64,000 nucleotides of DNA from JAAZKI01 sp012799905 (GTDB lineage: Bacteria > Verrucomicrobiota > Lentisphaeria > Oligosphaerales > Oligosphaeraceae): the NCBI GenBank assembly GCA_050949415.1, contig JBMNFR010000004.1, positions 1 to 64,000 on the forward strand. Reading direction: 5' to 3'. The translations under genes were made by a program, and so were the position numbers. Every line of letters starts with the position of its first letter. The first letter of the stretch is position 1. Of this stretch, positions 9,222-18,700 are shown in pieces. The notes beneath the pieces are model-generated. The model was not told the origin of the DNA, ran no database searches, and saw nothing but the letters and a program-made list of their open reading frames with translations.

Positions 9222-9249
9222 GTTCTGTCACAGGATTTCGCACATTAAC
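9222..9249 (-). promoter_or_regulatory. Recurrent GTTAATGTGC...TGTGACAGAA motif upstream of the MFS gene
   Basis: Read on the - strand: GTTAATGTGC, GAA, five variable bases, TGTGACAGAAC. It ends 13 nt before the MFS start codon. Two ungapped relatives lie at 12528-12555 (5 nt before the EF-G start) and 54800-54827. The MFS and EF-G genes both lack a visible Shine-Dalgarno, so a promoter or translation-related role is possible. Function is inferred from position and recurrence only. Confidence 0.45.
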
Positions 9250-9262
9250 GAACTTTTCATCG

Positions 9263-10483
9263 ATGAAAAAATTTCTTTCTTCGTGGTGCGAGGCGTTCAA
9301 GCGCCCCTTAAGCATGGCGGCTGTCCTCATCCTGCTTTTGGGGCTTGCCTCGTATTGCAGTTCTGTTCTGCCGGTTTTCCGCAGTGTGCTGCGCGACTAC
9401 CTGGCCTTAAATGAAGCCCAATTCGGCTTTCTGCTGGGCATTGGCGCAGTTCCCGGCGCGCTTGGCGCTCTTCTGGCTGGACTATGGGCACGACGCAGCG
9501 GGACAAGGCGGGTTGTGGCGGCGGCTCTGGTGAGCGTCGCCCTAAGCCTTTTCGGCCTTGGCTTGGCGCGCACCTATGTGGCCATGGTCTTTATGCTGGC
9601 CTGGAATAGCTTTTCCTATCAGGGTTTGGTGGTCAGTGCGCAAGGTCATTTAGTTGCCATGTTTCCGGGCAATCGCCGCCAGGTTCTGGCGTGGCAGCTC
9701 GTCGGCGCCAGCGCCTTCGGCGTTCTCTTCACCATAGCTGCGGAAAAAATGCTGACCCTTGTCAGCAACGGGTCTGTTTCTTTCCCGACTATTCTGCATC
9801 AGCCTTTCATTTGCCTTGGCATTTGCCTGCTGGCTGCCTCTGTTCCATGGGTCTTGCAGCGCAATGCATCAGCGCCAGCTGAATTGACGGCAACCGCATC
9901 CGGCCAGACGACCGCCCGGACATGGAATCCCTGGATCGCACTGACCATGACAGCATTATTTCTGCATGGAACCGCCGACTCCACCCTGTTCATTTGGCTG
10001 CCGCGCCTGCTTGAACTGGAGGGCTACCAAAGCTTCAAGCCTGGATACGTGCTGAGCGCCTATGCCTTGGCCTATGTCGGCTCCCGGGCCATCCTGGCCA
10101 TGCTCCCGGAAAAAACTCTCCGGCGCAGTTTTATTCTCTTGCCCGGTGTGGTCGGCGGCGGCCTTTGGCTGTTGGGTCTGAGTCTACGCGGCAGCTGGGC
10201 AGCAATCGCCTACGTCGCCGGCGCCTTCTTCTGGTCGTGCGAATTTCCCGCCTTTCTCGCGGTTCTGGGCAACCAGACGCCGAAATCATTCCCCGCCCTG
10301 TTGGCAATCACCACCATGCTCATCGGCTTTGGCGTCACTGGCCTGTCAACCCTGTTTGGCTGGCTCTGGGACTGCGGCGCCCTGCCCCTGCCCGCTATCC
10401 TCGCCATCCCGGGCGTCATGTTTGCCGCTGTCAGCCTGATTGGCGGCATACTGGTCGCACAAGGCCAGGAAAAGCCTGCTTAG
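9263..10483 (+). CDS. Major facilitator superfamily transporter
   Basis: This is an inner-membrane transporter of 406 residues with roughly 12 hydrophobic segments, the MFS norm. The segment after helix 2, LWARRSGTRRV, matches the G-x3-(D/R)-R-x-G-x-(R/K) loop between helices 2 and 3. The first helix follows a short basic N-terminus (MKKFLSSWCEAFKR). The substrate cannot be told from sequence. No Shine-Dalgarno is seen before the ATG at 9263. Instead the recurrent GTTAATGTGC motif ends 13 nt upstream. The gene converges with the EF-G gene and the two stop codons overlap in the tetranucleotide at 10480-10483. Confidence 0.85.
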   Translation: MKKFLSSWCEAFKRPLSMAAVLILLLGLASYCSSVLPVFRSVLRDYLALNEAQFGFLLGIGAVPGALGALLAGLWARRSGTRRVVAAALVSVALSLFGLGLARTYVAMVFMLAWNSFSYQGLVVSAQGHLVAMFPGNRRQVLAWQLVGASAFGVLFTIAAEKMLTLVSNGSVSFPTILHQPFICLGICLLAASVPWVLQRNASAPAELTATASGQTTARTWNPWIALTMTALFLHGTADSTLFIWLPRLLELEGYQSFKPGYVLSAYALAYVGSRAILAMLPEKTLRRSFILLPGVVGGGLWLLGLSLRGSWAAIAYVAGAFFWSCEFPAFLAVLGNQTPKSFPALLAITTMLIGFGVTGLSTLFGWLWDCGALPLPAILAIPGVMFAAVSLIGGILVAQGQEKPA

Positions 10484-12522
10484 AATCCACGGCGAGCGGC
10501 ATCAGCCGGCAATTCCTGGTATCCGGACGGCTCCATGGAAAACGTCCCGCGCCCGCCGCTGAGCTGGGGCAGCGCCTTGCCAAAACCGAACATCTCCGCC
10601 AACGGCACTTCGCAAATAATCTTTTTCACGTTGCCAAGCACGGCAATATCGCGAATGACTGCGCGCCGCGGCTGCAAATACATGCTGATTTCGCCGACCG
10701 TATCCTCCGGGCAGACCACCTCCAAATGCATCAGCGGCTCCAGGACGACGGTGCCGACCTGCGTCAACGCCTGGTCAATCGCCTGCAATGCCGCCCCAGC
10801 GACAGCGCCCTCAGTCGTGCTCTCAGGAGAAAAGTTCACCTCAAGGATTTCTGCGGCGACATAGATCATCGGGTAGCCATTCAGGCCGCCGGTGCGCAAG
10901 CCGTCACGCAGGGCCCGTTCGGCAGCAGCGATGAACGCTTTCGGCACAGCCGGATCGCGCACCGCCGAGGTGATGGAAAAGACTTCTGCGCCATGCGGCA
11001 ACGGTCGAAAAGCCACCTTGATACCAGCGGTCAACAGCGTTTCACCGAACGTTCTTTCGAACTCGACCGTCTGCACCGTCTCGTCCTTAATGGTCTCGCG
11101 ATACGCCACTCGCGGCTCACCGCAGCGGATTTCGACATTGAAGTCCGTGGTCACGCGCTTCAGGTTGACCTCAAGGTGCAATTCCCCCATGCCGGAAAGC
11201 AGGCGCTGGCCAGTGTCCTCCGCCTTTGAGTGGCACAAGGTCTGGTCTTCCCGGCACAACAGGTCCAGCACTTCGTCCAGGCGATCCTTGTCCCGGCTGA
11301 ATTTCGGCTCCACCACCATTGAGATGACCGGGTCGGGAAAGCCGATTTTATCAAAAGCCAGCAACGGCCGTGCTCCGCACAAGGTATCGCCAATGCCGCA
11401 GTCCTTCAGTCCGGTCACCCCGACGATTTCGCCCGGGCCGACCTCATCGACCTGCTCGGTCGATTTGGCGTAGATGCGATACAGCTGCCTGGCCCGCACC
11501 CTGTCCCCGCTGCGCGTGTTAAAAACATTCGCGTTCGCCTTCAAAACCCCGGAATAAACCCGGATGAAAAACAAGTCCGCCGTGCTGGACGCGTTGACCT
11601 TGAAAATAAAGCCGGTGAATGGCGCCTTCGGGTCAGACGTAATCGTCACCTCTTCCTCGGTCTTGACATCGTACGCCTTGTAGCTCGTCTCCAGAGGCGA
11701 CGGCAGATAATCCAGGATGCCGTCCATCAGCAATTGCACCCCAATGCTCTTTTTGGCGCTTCCAACGAATACCGGCACCACCTGACGAGCCAGAGTGAGA
11801 CGGCGGATTTCACGGCGCAACAACTCCAGGGGCACGGCCTCCTCAGCCAGAAACAACTCAGCAATCTCATCAGAAAAGTCCGCGACCCGCTCAATCACAT
11901 GATTATAGGCTTCCTGCCAGGGTTCCTGCTGGTCGGCTGTCAGCGGCTCGCGGAGAATGTCAGCGTTGCGCTCACCGGAAAAATGGACTTGCTCGGCCGT
12001 CAGCACGTCAATCAAACCGCAGAAAGCATCCTCGCTGCCAAGGGGAATCTGCAACGGCAGGGCGCAGTCGCTGAATTTATCGTTGATCTGGCTGACAACG
12101 TCGACAAAGGACGCGCCAATGCGGTCCATTTTATTGATAAAGGCAATCTTAGGGACGCCATAGGTGTCTGCCTGGCGCCAGACTTTTTCGCTTTGCGCCT
12201 CTACGCCCTCGACCGCACTGAAAACCACCACGGCGCCATCAATGACCCGCAACGAGCGCTCGACTTCTGCCGTGAAGTCAATGTGACCGGGCGTGTCAAT
12301 CAGATGGATGGAGCAGTCCTTCCACGGCACGTTAGCCGCAGCCGCAGCGATGGTGATGCCCCGGGCGCGCTCTTCCGGCAGAAAATCCATGACCGCAGTG
12401 CCGTCATCAATGCTGCCGTAGCGATGCGACAAACCGGAATAATAAAGAATGCCCTCGGTCGTGCTGGTCTTGCCAGCGTCAATATGTGCAATGATGCTGA
12501 TGTTGCGTATGTTCGATATCAT
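10480..12522 (-). CDS. fusA: Elongation factor G-type translational GTPase
   Basis: This ribosome-dependent GTPase catalyses translocation. It has 680 residues against about 700 for the family. The G domain has P-loop AHIDAGKT (residues 12-19), switch I ending RGITI, DTPGH (76-80) and NKMD (130-133). Domain II (FTGFIFKV...), domain III with GMGELHLEV, domain IV and the C-terminal EF-G fold follow. Switch I reads RGITIAAAA where housekeeping EF-G usually has RGITITSAA, and the N-terminus is short. It may therefore be a second-copy EF-G (EF-G2 type) rather than the str-operon gene; no rpsL, rpsG or tuf lies nearby. The ATG at 12522 lacks a Shine-Dalgarno, and the recurrent GTTAATGTGC motif lies 5 nt upstream of it. 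Confidence 0.9.
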   Translation of the reverse strand: MISNIRNISIIAHIDAGKTSTTEGILYYSGLSHRYGSIDDGTAVMDFLPEERARGITIAAAAANVPWKDCSIHLIDTPGHIDFTAEVERSLRVIDGAVVVFSAVEGVEAQSEKVWRQADTYGVPKIAFINKMDRIGASFVDVVSQINDKFSDCALPLQIPLGSEDAFCGLIDVLTAEQVHFSGERNADILREPLTADQQEPWQEAYNHVIERVADFSDEIAELFLAEEAVPLELLRREIRRLTLARQVVPVFVGSAKKSIGVQLLMDGILDYLPSPLETSYKAYDVKTEEEVTITSDPKAPFTGFIFKVNASSTADLFFIRVYSGVLKANANVFNTRSGDRVRARQLYRIYAKSTEQVDEVGPGEIVGVTGLKDCGIGDTLCGARPLLAFDKIGFPDPVISMVVEPKFSRDKDRLDEVLDLLCREDQTLCHSKAEDTGQRLLSGMGELHLEVNLKRVTTDFNVEIRCGEPRVAYRETIKDETVQTVEFERTFGETLLTAGIKVAFRPLPHGAEVFSITSAVRDPAVPKAFIAAAERALRDGLRTGGLNGYPMIYVAAEILEVNFSPESTTEGAVAGAALQAIDQALTQVGTVVLEPLMHLEVVCPEDTVGEISMYLQPRRAVIRDIAVLGNVKKIICEVPLAEMFGFGKALPQLSGGRGTFSMEPSGYQELPADAARRGF

Positions 12523-12527
12523 AGTTG

Positions 12528-12555
12528 GTTAATGTGCAAAGTGTTGTGACAGAAA
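12528..12555 (+). promoter_or_regulatory. Recurrent GTTAATGTGC...TGTGACAGAA motif upstream of the EF-G gene
   Basis: The + strand reads GTTAATGTGC, AAA, five variable bases, TGTGACAGAAA. It aligns without gaps to the copies at 9222-9249 and 54800-54827. The EF-G start codon is 5 nt away on the opposite strand. Confidence 0.45.
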
Positions 12556-12603
12556 GTAAAATTTGTCATAAGTCGCGGAGCGGCAAATTTCCCCAACGGG
12601 GCG

Positions 12604-12653
12604 AGACATACCAGCCCCGGGCAAGCCGATCCGCCAGGGGCGGCGCCGCCCTG
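12604..12653 (+). repeat. Dispersed palindromic repeat, copy 1 (ACATACCAGCCC family)
   Basis: The segment begins ACATACCAGCCCCGGGCAAG and ends GGCGCCGCCCTG, with self-complementary GGGC/GCCC blocks. A close relative lies at 54983-55033. It sits in the intergenic gap between the EF-G gene and the giant gene's terminator. Confidence 0.6.
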
Positions 12654-12665
12654 CTCTTTTCGTCG

Positions 12666-12703
12666 AAAAACCGACGCCGGTGTTTTTTACGCACCGGCGC
12701 CGG
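12666..12703 (-). terminator. Intrinsic terminator of the giant LamG gene
   Basis: On the - strand, CCGGCGCCGGTG pairs with CACCGGCGTCGG (12 bp with one G-T wobble) around a 9-nt loop and is followed by five T. It begins 26 nt after the giant gene's stop codon. Confidence 0.9.
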
Positions 12704-12728
12704 CACTTTCTGTACTTCCCCCGAACCG

Positions 12729-15700
12729 TTACTTGGTCGGAATCAGGGGCAGTTCCACGTCTTCTGTGGCATAAATCCAGTATGCTCTGCCGACATACAG
12801 CGGATATTTGCCATTGACGACGATCGGCTGGTAGCTGGTCTGGCCATCCGGCGTGGACACGAACATCCTGATGTTGTCAGGATCGACCTTGTCAGCATAG
12901 GCTGCATAGGCCGTCTTGAAGTCAGCGATGTCGTAAACCGGCCCGGAGATGTTCCAGCCCTTGCTGAGGCGGATGGCAGTCTTCTCCAGGTCGCCATAGA
13001 CGCTGAAGGTACGCTTCACCGGCGCATACACCCAGTAGCCCTTGGTGGCAATGATGTTGGTGGCGACGATGTACTGGCCATCCTCATAAATCCAGACCGA
13101 GCCGCGGTAGAATCTCTCCGTGCCGCTGGAGAACACATCGTCCACCGCATTGTTGAGCGGCGTGATGCTGAAGGAAATCATATTCCAGCCCTTCTCAAGG
13201 GTGACTTCCTGCAGGTTGTCCGGAGCGCCCAGGCTGATGCGGTACACGATGTAACGCTGCCCGTACACATCCGTCTGCATGTTGATGATGTCTTCCTCTT
13301 CAAGCACAATGGAGGTGATGTCGGTCATGATCTGGGTGGTGCCCGGAACCGGCATGTAAGTGCCGTCAGGCGTCTGCCGCATCTGGGTAATCGTGAAGTT
13401 GCCGACCGTATCCGGCGGCGGCATGGTGTTGTCCCAGGACAAGACCATGGACTCAGCGCTGGAATCGCCCATCTCGACCTTGATGAACCAGGACGTAGCC
13501 CGACCATACGGCCGGATGTCTGTATTCAACTTGGTATAGGTGTTATCCAAACCGATCGAATACATACGACCCAGCGTCAGCGGGGAGTCGTCTTCAACGC
13601 CGGTGCCAGGCGTCATAATTGCCGGCAAGGCGCTGTCGAAGGTCGGGTCAAACCCGAAGGTGGCGTCATTGCGCCAGCCGAGGTTGACGGCCTGGTCAGT
13701 GCCGGTGACTGGCCCGTAGTTGTTCTTGTAGGTCTTGGCGACTCGCAGCTGGAAGTCCCACTCAGACGTATTGATGGTGACCGGGTTGCTCATGACGCCA
13801 TGGCTGTAGCCGTTGGCGTCCATCGCATAGACGGCGCACTGCCACGTCTGTCCGGCCAGCGTGTAGGCCGCCGGAATCGTATTGGGCGCTCCTAGGGAGT
13901 TGCCAAAGTTCTTGGCTTGGCTGATGACGTAGCGAGCGGTGTTCCAGGCGGAAACCGGCGCGTTCTGGCCAAGCGGCACCAAGACGCCGTTGCGATACCA
14001 GACGTAGAGATACGTGACCTCAGTCGAGGCATCGGCAGTCAAAGCGCCCTCAGCCTCGCAGACCAGGTCCTCGGTCACTCCCGGATTGCCGGGCGTGAGG
14101 ACAACCGACGTCGGAGGCGTGGGGCCTTCCTTGCCGCCGAGTTCATCCCAAGCATAGTGGATGAAGTACGACCTGGTCACATCGAACGTCGAGCGAACCG
14201 CCAGCGAAATCTGGACATAATAGATTCCAGGATCAAGGGCGCCCTCGAAGCGGGCGTACTTGGTACCGCCAAAGCCGACGGGATTGCCGTAGTCATCGCA
14301 ATGGTAGATGAGCTTGCCGGCGCTGTTGAACAACGCCATCTGCGTGTCAATGCCCCAGTCATTCTCAGCCCGGTGGAGATGGTTGTACATCTGGTTGCCG
14401 TCATTGGTTTCCAGCAACACCCACTTCTTGCCGTTGATCAACGTTTCCGGAACGATAAACCAGAACCAGTCAACGTCAGAAGGCTCGTGGAAGTAGTGCT
14501 CCTGCGAGAACTCGTCGTCCGGGTCGGTGATGTCTTCCATCGGCAACAGCCGGCCGGCCGTCTGTCGCGTGTTATTGGGCTCGTATGCAAGCGAGGCCCA
14601 GTCGTCACCGCCAGCGTCGGCCAAGTCATCCTGGATGACCAGGATGTCACTGCGCCGCGCCGTGCTCCGTGCGCCAAAGATGTCCATCGCATAGACGGCC
14701 ACCGAAATCCGGTCGCCTTCCGCCAAGTTAGTGACCGGAGGCGCAGGCGCGGGCGTGGTGCCTTCCGGGTCGGTGGGAAGCGCAATGCCGGGAACCGTCG
14801 TGCCATTTGCCGGGAAGAACTGCATAGTCTCCCCGAGCACCGCTTCGCCGTCAATATACCACTGGTACTGGTACGAGAAGATATGACCTTCAGGATCAAC
14901 GGAGCCAACCGCATTGGCGATGAAAATGGTGTCTTGATCGCCGGTGTTGGGGGTGATGGTCACGCTCGTCGGCGCGGTGGGCGGGTTGTTGCCGGCCATG
15001 GTGCCGTCTTCTGCGATCTCCTCGTCAAACGGACTGCCAATCAGGCGGTGGATCCATTCTCCGCCGCCAGTAGTGATCGGCGGGATGACGCGGCTGCGCG
15101 CGGCCGAGATTTCTTTGCCGTCAGCGTCGGTATAGACGTTCGTAACCGCAGACTTGTAGTAAGCCTTGAACGACCAGACGTCGCCGTCAACAGTGACCAG
15201 GTTGCCCGTCGGCGCCCTGCCGGCCAGCGTGACCGTGTAGGTGCCTGCCGCCTGCACCCTGGTAAAGGTGGTGTTGTAGAGCAGCAGGTTACGGTACCAT
15301 TCCAGCACGATGTAGCCGTCGACGCCAGCCGCAGTCTGCAAGCTGACCGTCAAATTATCCCCAGCCGCCGGAGTCAACGGCAGGAAGGACACAAACGTCA
15401 GCGCCTCCGGAACCTTGTACAAGTCGTCCGCCGACACTGTGATCGTTGACAGCATGACTTGGCTGTTCTTACCGCTCTCGCTGATGCCAACCACGGCCAG
15501 CTGGATGATGTCGCCGACCTGCACCGTCGACCTGAAGTTGTAGAGGTCGAGGCTGGCGTCAGTCGCCAACAGCACATTGTCCGGCAGCGAGCCGTCCGCC
15601 GTGTGGCTGTCCACCAGGACGCCGTCCGCGAAGGTCAACGTCCAGTCAGCCGGGCCAGCCACGTCGGATTGGATATAGACGTTGGCCGGATTGGCGCCAA

Positions 15701-18700
15701 GGTGCAGCCAATAGTAGCGATAGTTCACCATCACGCCTTCCGGATCACTGGATTCGGTCAGGATCGACGCGGTGAGGATATCGTACTTATGGAGGTTGAC
15801 CGAATCGATCGTGCCTGGCGCCGGGCGATAGCAGAATTCAATCTCGCCCTGGGCGTTGCGCACGTTCGACAACGTCTGGATTTCCGTGACCGGGTTGGTC
15901 GGCGGCTCGACCGCGTCAATGACCCAGGCATAGCCGGAGGCGTCTTCCTGGGTGACCCACTGGTAGTCGACGCCGCCAATGCTGGTCGGCCGTACCGGCG
16001 GGAAGAGTCCGAACAGGCCAGGCGGTCTGATGCTGTGCTTCCAAACCGGCTTGCTGCGCCAGTCGGCATGCCAGGCATAGTCTTCGATGCTGCCGCCGCC
16101 GTCGTCAAAGCGCAGGTACAAGGCCAGACCCTGACGTTCGGCCCAACTGGCCTGACGGGCGTGGTACCAGCTGGTGTCGCTGTACCAGGTTCTGGTCGCC
16201 GGGTTGTAGTAGTCGTCAGTACCGTATTCGCCACGCCGGAATTCAATCCAGATGTCGTCCTCGTCATCAAGACGGTTATTGCCGTTGAGGTCGTTGTAGT
16301 AGACATCCAGCCACTTGCCGGCCCTGGAATCGTCCGCCGAGACCGTCGTGGTCGTCGTCGTCGTGGTGCCGTCAGTGTTGGTGGCCCTGGTAGTGGTAGT
16401 GTAGCCATAGCCGGCATACCAGCGGCCGTGGTTGGCGCCGATGGCCAGGCGCTGGTCGATCACGTCATCGTACCAGTAGGCCCGGATATCGTCGGTAGCC
16501 TCATAGTTGGCTTCGTCGAAGTCCTCGTTGTACTGGTCTTCTTCCAGCGCCTGAGCTACGGTGCGGTCACGCCAGATGTTCTCGCCGGGCTCCCAGCGGT
16601 CGTTGTTGTTCATGTCAAGGTAGCTGACTCGGACATACGTCCCGGGCGTGCCCGGACGGGTCCGCCACGGGTTGTCGGAAACACGCCGGTCAACCGTGTA
16701 CGCATGCCGGTTCGGCTGTACGGGCAAGCCGCCAGAATGCGCCACCTGATAACGGTCGCCGATCGACGGATCATACAGGCCGAACACCGGCGTGACTGGG
16801 CGCCTGGCGCCATCGGCAATCTCATGGGCGGAGCGAACAAAGTTGGTGATATAGTTGTCAGCGCTCCCCGTCAACGCCACCGTATGCGGCGCAACGCCCC
16901 AGATGCGGACTTCGTCCAACAGCAGGCGTTCCGTCGTCGTCGCCGGGCCGGCCAGGACATTGCCGAGGTTCTCGCCGAGCTTCACGTACGTCTGATAGCT
17001 CTTTCCGAGCTTCTTCGCGTCCGTCGGGCACTGGGCCGCAGCCGTCGTGTCGGTGACGATGTCAAGGAATCCATGCGTCTCGCCGTCGAGATACATCGTC
17101 AGGCGCTGTCTGCTGGCATCGTAGACGCCGGTGAGGAAGCACCAGTCGCTGCGGTACAGGAATTCATTCTCGCCCGCCAGCGGATCGTCAGACAATTCAA
17201 TGCCAGACGCCGAGGTGATTCGGCGCTCCTGCATGCCTTTCGCCTTCCAGGACACGAACGGGTAGATTTTGCGGCCGGGATCAGTGATGCCTGCCGTGGA
17301 AGTCGACCCATCCGTTGCCTTGACCGTGTAGCCAATGGCGTAGTTGAAGGCGTCATTGATGCCGACGTCAACCGATTCGTTGTCAGCATACGTGCCTTGC
17401 GCCAGCGACCGGCGCACGAGATAGACGTCGTACTGGTCATTGCTGAGCTTGAATTCACGCAGACGGAAGCGGGCTTCCACTGTCCAGCTGCCGAAGCCGA
17501 GGCGATCCTCGTTGCCAGCGGTCGGTACCGTGAGCGGTCCCTTGGCAGGCATGATCTGCGCCACCAAGTTGCCGGCATAGACAAAGCCGGAATCGCGCGT
17601 CGCCGTGATGGAGGGCTTGCTCAGGCTGTCATAGCCGCGGGTGCCGACCGAGAGTTCCTCGTAGTCGTCAAACTGGTCGTCGTCAGTGTCAGTCAACGCA
17701 GAGTCTGTGTTGACGCCGTCCTGGCGTTCGATCTCGTCGGTGATGCCATCGCCGTCCGTGTCCTTATTAGGACCGTCATAGACGATGGGGTTGGTGCCGT
17801 AGGTGTATTCGACGATGTTGGTCAGGCCGTCATTGTCCGGATCGCCGTCCGCCCCGTACGGGCCATCGGGATTGAGCGGGTCCATGGACGGGTCGACGAT
17901 GGCGCCGCTGACGTCGGTCGACATGTAGCGGACTTCCCAGCCATCCGGCAGGCCGTCGCCGTCAGTGTCAGGATTCCATGGCAGTGTGCCATAGTAATAT
18001 TCCTTCCAGTTGCAGAGGTCGTCCTCATCGGGGTCTTCTTCGGCATCGGACGGGTCAAGCGGATTGAGGGTGTTGCGATGCTCCCAGCCATCCGGCATGG
18101 AATCGCCGTCAGTATCAGGCTGAGCAGGATTCAGCCATGCCAGCCAATCGCCGACCCAGCCTGCCGGTGCGCCATACGGCGGATTGCCCAAGTAGGCCGC
18201 TGTGATCTCAGGATCGCGGTAATCTGCTGACAGGTCGTATTCTTCCTTGTTGGTGAGGCCGTCACCATCCGGATCGTCAGAACCGCTGTAGCCGAGGTGA
18301 CCGAAGAAGAAGATTTCCCAGTCATCCGGCAGTCCGTCGTGATCCTTGTCGGAATCGAGGTTGGCCAGCGAGGAATCGAGGATCATGCCGCGACCGATGG
18401 CGTCGGAGAGTCCTGGGCCGGTTTCGGTCATAACGCCTGCATGCCGCCACTTCGTCCACCAATCCTCTTGGACGATGATGTCTTCCGCTGTCACTCCGCC
18501 GTCGTCAAAGACAAACTGGGAGACCAGGCCAGTGGCGAAATCGCCCTGGGAGGTGCTGGTTTCCTCCAGCATGATGCGGATGGTGGCGACTTCCTTGACC
18601 GCAGACCAGACGCAGACGTTGTCAAGGTCGACGACCAGGTTCGCGGGCCAGGTTTCCGTCTCCGCCGGGCCAGCCAGGAAGACGCCGGCGTCGCCGACGA

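Larger units (their letters stand above)
8937..9262. other. Repeat-rich intergenic spacer parC-MFS
   Basis: No gene is supported in this 326-bp gap. It holds, in order: a motif built on CGCAGATGACGCAGATGA (about 8961-8980), of a kind often scattered in intergenic DNA of PVC and related genomes; a diverged pair of hairpin repeats (9001-9085); a 9-bp minisatellite (9091-9170); a perfect hairpin (9196-9215); and a recurrent motif just before the next gene (9222-9249). Confidence 0.75.

Noticed and set aside
10165..12549. + strand open frames opposite the EF-G gene (10165-11229, 11734-12549)
   Set aside because: The - strand encodes a complete, well-conserved EF-G; the + frames have no motif support.
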